Below are positions 49,001 to 59,878 of a stretch of 64,000 nt of DNA, in pieces. How positions within the stretch are numbered: the stretch's first letter is position 1; each line of letters starts with the position of its first letter. The position numbers and the translations under genes were made by a program. Under the pieces are notes generated by a model that was not told the DNA's origin, ran no database searches, and saw nothing but the letters and a program-made list of their open reading frames with translations. This stretch comes from Apostichopus japonicus. Lineage: Eukaryota > Echinodermata > Holothuroidea > Aspidochirotida > Stichopodidae. The DNA lies in NCBI RefSeq assembly GCF_037975245.1, contig NC_092578.1, forward strand, positions 12,940,321 through 13,004,320, given 5' to 3'.

Positions 49001-52000
49001 GTAGATGCTTTAAGTAATAAGTGATGAAGGTCAAATTAAGTATGCTTATATGCTAATGTTTGTTATAATTTCACTACAGACATTTCATGCTAATAATGTG
49101 TCCATTACATTTCTTCTTCTACTGCTAGAAAATTTTGTAGTTGACTTTTTACTTTAGGTCTGCAAGTTGAACAGTTACTGTACTTTCCATGACATTTCAC
49201 TCTTAATGTTTTAGTGGATGATGACTTCATATGTTGTAATAACTTAAGGAAGCGTCTTTCACAGTTGTGTTAGAAAAGTAGTTAATCTTCTTGAAAAAGG
49301 ATACAGTTCTGAGTTATAATGTTCCTTTTCCAAACTGTTCCTCACAACTTATTCTCTTTATTGTGTTTTTGTACCTTCTCTTACTGTTACTTGTCATTTA
49401 GCCTCTGAAGAAGATCCTGTTAGGATCGAAACGTCAGGCCCACTTACATTTACACATTCTCTTACACAGGCTCCCTAGTGGATAAGCAGATTGCTAACAG
49501 TTTTATTTTATTTATATTTACTTTAACTTATTCTTTTCTGTCAATGTAAGTGGGCCTGACATTTCCATCCTAGCAGGATCTTCTTCAGAGGCTGCATAAA
49601 TTACACTTATCATTCAGCCTCTGAAGAAGATCCTGCTAGGATCGAAACGTCAGGCCAACTTACTTTTACACATTCTCTTACACAGGCTCCCTAGTGGATA
49701 AGCAGATTGCTAACAGTTTTATTTTATTTATATTTACTTTAACTTATTCTTTTCTGTCAATGTAAGTGGGCCTGACATTTCCATCCAAGCAGGATCTTCT
49801 TCAGAGGCTGCAAAAATTACACTTATCATTCAGCCTCTGAAGAAGATCCTGCTAGGATCGAAACGTCAGGCCAACTTACTTTTACACATTCTCTTACACA
49901 GGCTCGTTAGTGGATAAGCAGCTTGCTAACACTTTTTTTGTTTTGTATTTTACTTCTTTATTTGTCAGTAGTCCTTCTTGTATTTTGAAGGGAGTGAGTT
50001 CTGAAATGGTGCTCGTTTAACCTGATTTCTGACATTAATTCACAGCAAATGCACACATCATTCATCATTCAAATTATTAAAATTAGTTGAAAAATGCACT
50101 GTATTTTTATGCTAGCATTTTGTCTAGACACCCGTTTTACATGATTTCTGACATTCACAGAGTATACAGCCAGCGTTTCAGGGATCAATTAAATCAGTTA
50201 AGAATTGCAGTATTTTTATGCTGGCATTTGTCTAGACACTCTTTTTACTTGATTTCCGACATTCCCAGCATACATAGCCTATAACATTTCAAAGACACTG
50301 CCTTGGTGTTATAAACCGTACAGCAGTGTGCATTGCATTGTTTAAACAACTCTCCCAATAGGTTAACCAAGCAATCATTAGGAGAAAACAAATTAAAACC
50401 ACCATTATTTAATAACACAAATTCTCTGAATGGAATACAGTGTAGTACTGCAAGTCTAGTATTTATTTCCTTTGACTTTAAGTCTCCACTTAGCAACTGA
50501 CACTGGGGACCTCAGTATCTCTGAGGGTCAGTGTAAATTACCTTCTAATGGGTGAAAGTAACTTCAACTAGGTGTGAGAGAATTCTCCTAGGGGATGAAG
50601 CTCAACAAATTTTGTACTTGAGTAGTCATGTTTTAAAGGTTTTCAGACTTTTGACCTCACAATGAATTTTTAGCTCCACCCACTCTAGGCTTCTTGTACT
50701 CACAAAGACAAATCCACTTTCCATGTATCAAGTTCATTCAAGCTCGTTTCACACACACTTACTTGTTTTGTATCGTGTCAGCTACATCTGACAACTTTTC
50801 CCTTAATACTAACCTTTTATCTGGAAAATGACGAATATTGTTTGCTACTGTTCAACAGCTGTTGACAGGAATTCCTTTTGTACCATTTCACCAGTTGTGA
50901 GGCCTAGTACAAGAACACACATACAACACACACACCAAACTTGAATGCAGAGGTAACTACTGTAACCAAACAGCAAATTTTTTTCCCCATTATAATGACC
51001 ATCCACCCTCTTTTTCCTTTCATCCTCCCCATGAAAGGGTTACACTTAATCTCTTTTTGTTTATCACTTAATCTACATGCTCCATTCTTAGATATAAAAC
51101 ATCATCCTAATGTTACAGGTATACAAAAATCATAATTCATTAGATGGATGGTTTTGTACAATTACCTCGCATTAGAACGTAAAATTGGTGACAAGATGTC
51201 GTAAACCATGGCAGAACCAAAGTAGTTGATTTCACAAGAGACTTTAGATTGTTCAGGGCCTGGTGTAGTATCATTCATCTGCAAATTTCAAAATCAAAAC
51301 AAAATAATCTGCAAGAAAACTTTTCTTTCTTAAGACAAACTGTTGCTTTTTAACAACACTGAAATGATGTAAACACCTACGATATCTTAAAGGGTAGCAA
51401 AACGAGATTACATTGTTACCGATTTGACACCAAGTTAAACTTTATGAAGTATCAAAGGTCAAGCACAGTACAGGGTCAGTTTTCTAATGGGGTATGATCC
51501 TTAGTCACAGATGGTTATTATCAGGTACTCTAACTCTTTAGACATAGTTCACATTTGAAAGGCAAGGGGGGATCAGGATGTTGTCTTCCCTCGGCCACCT
51601 CTGGGGAAGTTATAAAGCTGATCCTAGTAACATCCACATTTGAGAATTGGTGGTGGATCATCGTTATAGAGGGTTTCTAATCATTATGAAGCATCCCACA
51701 TAGTACAAACCATTCATTTTTGCCTTCATGAGATATCATATGCTTATGTAGCCTCTGTTGACCTCAAATAACAGACAAGCTTCATTTACTAAACAATGGG
51801 TATCCAAGTACAAAACTTGCTGAGCCATCTACTGTAAGTTACCCACTTGAGCTGATGTGTTAATGAGATTACCTGTTTACATGAACAAAGAAAAATTTCT
51901 TATCTTATATATTTTAAGTTCCACCCTTGGCCTGTCTCACTAAACTGTATAAGGGGCCACACAGAGTCAATATTAAATCCAACATCCCTTCAACTAAACA

Positions 52001-55000
52001 TACTGAAGCTTCTCACAAAGCAGATTCTATATGTAGGGTTATACATACAGTGTAAACGTGCATCACCTTGCACTAATTACTATTAATGTGAAAAAGCATT
52101 TGTCAGTTCTTAGATGAAGTAAAACATCAAATAACGCTGCTTCTAATCCTGAGCCTTTAGGAACACCACTTTATAGACATCCTGCTAAGCAGAAGACCAT
52201 TCATGAAGATACTTCTCAATGCAAGCTAACAAATTAACACCAACAGTTGACATTAAATTTCTATTACGTAACATTTGAAATGGCTCACTTTATATGCAAA
52301 ACCAGCATTATTAATGAGAATATCCAGCCCACCATGTTCTTTTTTGAGATGGTCCCTCAGGGCCTGTACTGATTCTCGTTTTGTGATATCTAACTGATGA
52401 AATCGTGGCTTTAGTCCTTCCTTCTCGAGGTCAGCCACGGCCTTCTTGCCGAGCTCTGGATTTCTGGCAGTCAGGTAAACAGCATTGTCATCTTTAAGCT
52501 GCTTGCAAAGAGCTCTTACACAAGCAAAACCAATGCCCTTGTTGGATCCGCTGACCTACAAATGAAATCAGATCACCAACAGATTTAACAAGTTCTTGCT
52601 ACAACTCATATGAGAACATTTAAGAAGAAACTGCCCAGACTTTGCCTTCAGCAAAATACTTGCCTACATGAGGAACTGAAATATCAAAAATTTGAAGTAC
52701 AACCAAGCACTTTCGAGTCATTGATAAGGGTTGCAGACTTTTGATATCTTCCAACCTCAGATTACCTTTGACCACCACAAAAGCCAGCAGGGTTCTTGAT
52801 CTACCTGTACACAAGGATAGCCTTTGTTATTAAATGTTTACAAGGTTTTCACGCTTGGACCTGTTAACCTTAAATGATCTTTGACCTCTACAGGTACACA
52901 ACATAAATGGGATTCTTTTGAGATGGATCTAGAAATTACATACAGTAGTAAGTTCATCCAGACGGTACTTTTGTTGTTATGGTGTTTACAGCATTTTTCA
53001 GTCTTTGACTTCTGCTGATCTCAGATCTATGTCTCCATCAATCTTTAGGATTTAAAAAAAAAAAGAGCAGCAAATGTCCATTTCAATAGGACGTTTGGAA
53101 CTTACCAAGTGCTATCTAAAGATCAAGTATAAATGTCACCCAAGCTGCTCTTTTTGAAATTATCATTCCAAAACAGATGTCCACCCACATACATGTATAC
53201 ACACACATACATTGCACACAACTTCATGACTGTCAAGATTGCTTTTAACTTCAGCAAGAAATATAAAATCATAAAAGATTGCTGATTGATGGTGACATTA
53301 AACACAACCAACATGATGAAAGGAAGTGCCCTATAATGATGGCATAGATCTGTTCCTTCCTCTGACCTCTCTGTATCTCAATCAGTAACCATTCACTGTA
53401 ATTGTTCTACCAACCAATACTGACAAGCATATCCATTCCATGTTGTTTCGAATTGGAAATGTACAGTTTTGCATTTCTACATTATAGGTTTTGGAAAGCG
53501 AAATATATTTTAACGTGTTATTATTTGAGGTTATTATGTCTAGTACAAACAATACATAATAAAGATTAAAATGCTTTCCTATAATATAAATCTAAAGCAA
53601 ATCTAAAGTTGCTATTTCATGCTGCCATTCAGCATGAGGAAGGGGTTTTGATGCAATTTGTTTTACCAAAGTAACTATGTTAGAGCTTTTAGAGTTTCAT
53701 ACCTTAGTTATTATTATAAAGTTCTTACACCTAAATGAATTTCAGGGTTCTAGCCTTCCTCAATATTAATTTATGAAGTTGTTAAGTTGCTCCGATGTTC
53801 AAAAGAAGTCGTCTTTGACAGCCAATAACTCAAAATGCGTCATGCTGAAAAAATCTGATAATTTTTTTCTGGAAGAGATATAGTACCACCCTGTTTGTAC
53901 ACAAAATTTCAGGAGGGTGTTTTGCCTTATTTTGAAATGAAAAATCAAAGTTTGGGATTTTTACAGAAATCGTTTTTTGCCTGTTTTGATGTTCCACATG
54001 TAGGCCGTCTTCCATGTGCCAAAAAAGTGCTTAGTTTTTGGATTTTGCTCAATTTTTTAGGGAATACTTGATTTGAGTGAAAATGAGTACAATTTGATAT
54101 AAGGTTTGGTTTTCTGTTTGTTGGCAGCGACCAAATGTGCACACGGCTGTGCCAAGAACCAAAATGGCGGCTAGCTGCCCATATATGGCTATGATGAATT
54201 TGGAAGTTTTTTTAATAGCCAGGGTGGAAGAGTAGAGTAATATAAAACAATCCCTATGGAGGGTCTTCTGGAGAACAAAAAGCCCACCAAATTTGACATT
54301 TGTCCAATGCTGACTGGGGGAACAATTAACAGAAAACCAAATAGAGGGCGCCCTTTACTCGTTGATTAGACTTTTTGAGAAAACCTACCGACCTGTTTAA
54401 GAAACAATACAGAGGTTGTAAGTAATAACTTATGACTGAAAGTTACATACACATGTGAAATATGGTATCATAGAATATTCAATGCTATTATGATGACTTC
54501 AGAAAGTATTGCTGTTGCCAAGGTAACCAAACATTTTGTTGTTTTTGAGGATTGACCAGAAGGAACTTTAGCTGTGATATCTCTACAGTATATCTACTTG
54601 AGCTCTGACCTCGAACCTTGATAGGAATGTATTATTCTTGATTGAGACCAGTTTCATTACAACTTTTCTTTGGTTTCTGTGGTATAAATAGATTTCTGGT
54701 GGTCAGAAATTCATGATACACTGGCTTCAGCTTTCTGTATAAATTATAGGGCATATTGTAACGTTAACTCAGTCTAAGATTCGGGGTATTGGGGGGGGGG
54801 GGGGGGTTGGTGCCTGAATATTCCCTACTGAGGACTGGTGGTGGTATGGAAACAAATGCGGCTTCGATGGCAATATGTTACTAACGATGAGCCTTGAACC
54901 TCGCTATTACATGCAAAGAATATAACACATAGATTAAAGAGTATAGAAGGAGCGCTGAGATTTTGCAATCTATTACTATAATCAGCCACGGTGCAAACAA

Positions 55001-58000
55001 TACATCGGCACGAAGCCCTCAATAATAGGTAGAAAACATGCACTTAAACGAAATGGTCACAAACAAGGTCTCAATACCGAAATAGAGTCCTATAACTATA
55101 CATAAAATAGTGTATGAAAGACGAATACAAAACAGATACAAGTACGACCACAATGATCGGAGCCGGCTACTACCGAACCAAACGATTCAGAACGGGAGCG
55201 AAGACTGATGCACAATCTGATCCAGCTGAGTTGATGAACAAACGTAACATGACCTGTAATACTTATGTCACTGTCCGCATCGAAAGCACATGTGGCTGAA
55301 AACAGTGACATGTAGCCTAGATAATAGAGGTCGACTGATATGATGACCAACTGGCAGCTAAAACACATCAACTGTATGTACTTTAGGTCAAATGAAGTGG
55401 GAAGTTGGTTTTTTATTAGAATTAATATTTTTCATCAATGTGCATTTCTGTATGTACACCAATGTACAGTATATCCCCACTAATTTTTCACACTTGTTTC
55501 ACCTATGTAATTATATTTCACATTTGAAAGCAACAAAAACATGGGGTACTTGCAAATAGATGATACTTTTTTAAGCAATTTGATGATGACTCTGGAAATA
55601 AATTTTGATTGCTAGTTAGTTAGATTTGCTAAAGGCCTTCCTTCATATTATAGAATATACACTCCTCTGGTAGCACATTCTGTGACCTTGATGAGGAAGA
55701 AGCCAACTTTGATGATCAGAGGAGTTGTTTTTCCAGAGGTTCATCAATTTCTGTGTGGTGATCTTCAATAGAGGTATCTAGATCTGAAATCAAATTAAAA
55801 AAATGTAAAACAATTAAAATCCCTCAGGATACCTCCTCTATCGGAAAGTGACATACAGTTGCCTTGTTGGGTTGATATGTTTTTTGTGTATGACATTCCT
55901 ATGTTGAGTTGGAACAATTCCTTTTCAGAGATATCTGTGAGTGACAGCTTTTCTCACATTTTATGTGGGCCCAACAGACACTGACTGTTCGTTGCACAGA
56001 AAATTATATTTGTCTTAGAAATGACAGCATGACACATAGCACAGTGAAGCCTCACTCAATTTGGAAAACATACAAATGATCTTTATCAATTTCAAATTAT
56101 GCCTTTCTGCTAACAGATTAAAGCTAAAATGATGATTGAACATCCTTTTTTGTTGATAGTCATAACAAACTAGCCTCATTTTAAAATTCATAAATGATAA
56201 CAAGATGTCTAATGGTCTTATCTTCCTTCATTTCACCTAATGTTTTCAAAATTCATATCAAACTGCACTGCAGGTTTTCTAACAATTCTTCAATTCCCAA
56301 TTTCATGTGTAGTCAGATAAACTCATTTAACAAAATCATGCCTTAGAGGCAACTACCGTCAAGACAGGATATCTAAATACCAGGATCAGGCATAAAAAGA
56401 ACATTTGGGAATAAAACAATAAAAGGCCCTTTTTGCTCACACTAAATCTTCTAGAAATCTGCAGTACTTATTTACCACGTATTCATATACCAATGTAAAT
56501 TCAAGCAGTTCAATTACATTGTATGCAAGGGGAAATGAGCTTTTAAAGTTCCAACAAGTGAATTGATCCAAGAAGTGTTACATCACATCATTAAAACAAT
56601 TTGTTTGTGTTCATTGACATGTTTCTGTATTTCATTACTGTTTAAAGGTAGTCTGTATTAGCCCCAAATTATAGCATGCTATAATTTAGAAGTACAAGTT
56701 TTCAAAAAATCGTTCCCTGTGGGTCTTTACTTTCCAATTTGTTCTTAGACATACTACATGAGCACACAAGATGACTGAATGTCCTGGTGAGGTAAATTTC
56801 CTCCAGGGTGGTAATAAAAAAAGTTCAAGAATTTTGACCAAAAGTTACCATATTTGAAAATGAGGCATATTTGGGATCGATACAGCATACCTATAACTTA
56901 TAATAAAATGCATTTTGACAAACTTCTTACCTTCAAGTGCTTTATGTTGAGGTAATTTCATCTGTCGTTTCTTTGCTCTGATAATATCTGTTTTGTTGGT
57001 AAAAGCCACATAGCAATCACGATGGTAGAAGATGTCCTCAAAGCTGTCAGGCAGTTCTTTGCAGGTGGATAGAACTTTGTGAGCAACATCACACTGTGGG
57101 CCAGATAATTTGCACCATTCCTCAGCACTGGCAATAACTTTAGACCAACTGATTGGGGTGAACCTTGTTAATGGCCCAATCTTCCCAGCACAATGGACTG
57201 CACATTTGTGAGAAGTTATCATCAAACTGTTAGAGAAAATAGCAAAATAAAACAAAAAGCTGGAACTTTACTAGTTCATGCATTCATAACCATAGCTAGT
57301 CGATATGGAGTAGTGAGGCACAGTGGCTGCTTTCCTGGTGCAATCCACTTGAACAGATCCTAGTGTTATAGTACTTTGCAAAACCTTGGTTGTTTTATCA
57401 AAACGTCTTTGTCTCTTATTGACTTGTGCAGCGCCTAGCCCTATTGCATCTAATGTACAGTTACAGTAATTACAATTATATAGCAAATTTGGCAAAAGGA
57501 TAAGTCTAGCATCTATGCCAGTAGGCTAATCATTAGGCTTAGTCTGAGCAAGTATACCATCTACGATCTAACGTCACGATCAGTTAAGTAGGCCCATGCC
57601 AAGGATGGTTCTGATTATTTATTATGTTAAAGCTAAATAGGAGCAACAACTAACATTAGGCGTAGGCCTACGCCAATACAAATTGATACGAAAGTCAACC
57701 CTGCTCATTGCAGCAATTCCTCGATTAGAAATCTAGGCATAAACAACATTGGATGTACCAAAGTTCAATCGTCCGTATTATGAGGACATCATAAACTAGG
57801 CCAAGCATAGGCATAGCCTATATTGTTTGCTAAGTCTAATGTCAACGAAGACATTGGTCAGGCAGATATATAATGTAGGCTAATGCAATATCGCTATCCC
57901 AACCGGCGTTAGGCGTTACAACTTTGCAGCGTAGGCCTACGTACTAAATCAACAGAAATTTCGACCTCATTTGCCTACAATATCATACAAGTGTACACAT

Positions 58001-59878
58001 ACTGTATATTTTACGACTTTTTTGCGTCTACAGTTATTCTATTCTTACCTTTGTCAAAACGTTTTCTGATCATTTGGACTGCCATCTCCGATAGATTGGA
58101 GCAATGGATGGGCTACAGGCTCTATATGCAGACAGTGCGTGATCTAGGCTAGCTTCAGTAGATGTAAACAAAATAAGTTCGGGCCGGGTCAAAAGGTCAC
58201 GAGAAGCAGCCCTATGATTGGTCAGTTGCTCAAAATCAGGCATGTCCCATAATCAATTAAACTACTACAAATTTACTGCATCTTTAGAGTAATGTGCAAC
58301 AATCGTTTGTTGGCATAGCAAATTATGAATCTCCTGATTATTCTCCGCATTTTAAGCTACAGTAACACCATTCCCCTGAAAAATTGAGCAAAGGAAGCGA
58401 AAAGCAAGCCATGGAAGACGGCCTAATGTTGTGAGCCTGGGCATTGTACTTCAAGGTCCTTCAATTCAATACTGTGCAGTTTTTAATTTCATATAAACAA
58501 ATACTTTTTGCAATGTACTTGTCTGTTTCTGGTTTAATTAATTAAATTAAAAGACAAAACAATATAATGAATGTCAACCAGTACATACTGTACATGTACA
58601 GTACAGTACATACAGTACATGTACTGGGTGTACATGTACAGTGTGTGTAAGTGTTAGGTGTAAACATAGTCTTCTGGCACTCATCCAAATGGATCCCCAC
58701 AAAACAGTTTACAAAAAATACACACTGTACATGTACACCGAATACAATGTATGTACTGTACACACTGTACATGTATGTACTGCTTGAACTTCATTTTATA
58801 GTAAAGTCTTTTAATATGAACTAAACCAGAAACAGTACATTGCAAATAGTATTTGTTTATATGAAATTAAAAACTGCGCAGTATTGAATTGAATGTCCTT
58901 GAAGTACAATACCCAGGCTCACAACACGTGGAACATCATACAGGCAAAAACGTTGAAAATTGGCATCAAAACCCCTACGTCATGCTGAATCGCAGCATGA
59001 AATAGCAACTTTAGAGTTGCACTACTTGCAAATATATCATAGGAAAGCATTGTAATCATTATTTTGTATTGCTTGTACTAGACATAACAACCTCTGAAAG
59101 AATCAAGTACCCTGAAGCAATGGTAAGAGCAATTCATCACTAAAAATAGCACATATTTTAGTGAAAAGTACAAATCGAATATTTTGACAGTTTTAAGTTG
59201 ACCTAACTCCACAAGACAATATTTTTGTAGCCTAATTGTTTATATTCCTGTTTTATGGGATAGACTCTATTTGCATCTGTAATAGGATGTTTAATTACTG
59301 AGAAATGAGACCTCAAAAGTCAGAATATGGTGGTGACAAATTGCGGAATTTCAAAGTGTGATAAATAGGCCAATTGTGAAGCAATGCAACTGAAATTTTC
59401 AGAATATGCCTTTTTCATGGTGTTCCAATGATACAATAAATTTGGGAATTTTTCAAAGATGTCGCACTACAACATACTCCAAAATTTGGTGATTTGATAT
59501 GGAATGACCCATGAAACTCTTTACTGAGTAAAGAGGTTTGTTTACAAGCAACAAAAACTTCAGTCTCCGTCAGTCTAATAGCAATAAACCCTCATGTTTA
59601 TGATATGGAAAATTGAAAGTGCCATGTAAGGCCAACGTGTCAGCTATCCAGTGATGGGTAGCTAGGTTTAGTTAGTGATGACTTCTAAGTTCTAGAAGGA
59701 CTTAGATATTACATTACTAAAATACGATTTTTACCTGTAAATACAGCCAACTGTGTGGCACATATACATAAGCAGCACCCGTGGGCCTACACTGTCTGTT
59801 CTGACTGTAATATAGCTAGGCTACGACTCTCATGGACCATATTATACTCAAACAACTTACCACCGCGACCTTAGCCAT
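46013..59878 (-). CDS. CBR1: Carbonyl reductase 1-like short-chain dehydrogenase, complete, six exons
   Basis: Exons, in transcript order: 59878-59861, 52555-52289, 51278-51166, 48457-48332, 46922-46775 and 46177-46013. All have GT donors and AG acceptors and join in phase, giving 278 residues (human CBR1 has 277). The six-codon first exon MAKVAV joins VSGSNKGIG to make the Rossmann TGxxxGIG-type cofactor loop (residues 8-15). NNAG is at 88-91, the catalytic Ser in VNVSS at 138-139 and YGFSK puts Tyr193 and Lys197 at the human positions. Known family role: NADPH-dependent cytosolic reduction of ketones, quinones and prostaglandins. Exons 4-6 lie in copy B of a segmental duplication; a second intact set lies in copy A. 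Intron 1 (7.3 kb) contains another same-strand gene. The tiny first exon is the least certain part. Confidence 0.9.
49390..49900. repeat. Tandem expansion of the palindromic block in copy B
   Basis: A unit of about 217 bp, containing the palindrome plus ACACATTCTCTTACACAGGC and CTTATTCTTTTCTGTCAATG, occurs twice in full with a partial third. Copy A has one palindrome, so the expansion is specific to B. Confidence 0.8.
53505..54085 (+). repeat. Left member of an inverted repeat pair around the 192-aa gene
   Basis: Reverse-complement similarity to 58345-59110 is clear at 53590-53660 (block GCTATTTCATGCTGC) and 53968-54060 (blocks TGATGTTCCAC, GGCCGTCTTCCATG and TGCTCAATTTTT). About 300 bp between these blocks are absent from the right member. 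It sits in CBR1 intron 1. Confidence 0.7.
55716..58085 (-). CDS. Unrecognised 192-aa protein, four exons, inside CBR1 intron 1
   Basis: Exons 58085-58049, 57449-57272, 57226-56931 and 55783-55716 have GT donors and AG acceptors, and phases 1, 2 and 1 that join without a stop. The second exon ends in TA, so the apparent TAG there is split by an intron and becomes TAT. The protein starts MAVQMIRKRFDK, has a basic stretch (KRQRRFDK), then a Cys/His module (SHKCAVHC, then FYHRDCYVAFTNK about 60 residues later), a basic helix (RAKKRQMK) and a short acidic tail. The C..C..H..C pattern could bind zinc (inference). I recall similar CxxC..FHxxCY..FT modules in uncharacterised invertebrate proteins but cannot name a family. 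The gene is on the same strand as the surrounding CBR1 intron and lies between inverted repeats. Exon 2 boundaries are the weakest part. Confidence 0.6.
58345..59110 (-). repeat. Right member of the inverted repeat pair
   Basis: Inverted counterpart of 53505-54085, split by the 500-bp foldback element at 58427-58926. Matching blocks are GCAGCATGAAATAGCAAC, CCTATGATATATT (complement strand) and GTACTAGACATAA. Together the pair brackets the four-exon gene at 55716-58085. Confidence 0.7.
58427..58926. mobile_element. Foldback/MITE element, 500 bp, with about 125-bp inverted ends
   Basis: TGTTGTGAGCCTGGG at the left and its complement at the right start inverted repeats that run to about 58555 and from about 58800, roughly 90% identical. 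The loop is rich in TGTACATGTAC motifs. Its empty site is seen in the inverted repeat partner near 53997-54001, where the flanks GGAAGACGGCC and TGGAACATC are joined directly. Confidence 0.8.

Larger units (their letters stand above)
42778..50930. repeat. Segmental duplication, copy B
   Basis: Partner of 11460-22790. It holds the decayed SUGCT last exon and the CBR1 exons 4-6 that are collinear with CBR1 exons 1-3. It lacks the three copy A transposon insertions: the empty sites are TTATATGC at 49046-49053, TTAA at 49244-49247 and CGTACAGC at 50317-50324. It has gained a tandem expansion of the palindromic block at about 49390-49900. Copy B joins unique CBR1 sequence at about 50930, just before exon 3. 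Confidence 0.9.
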
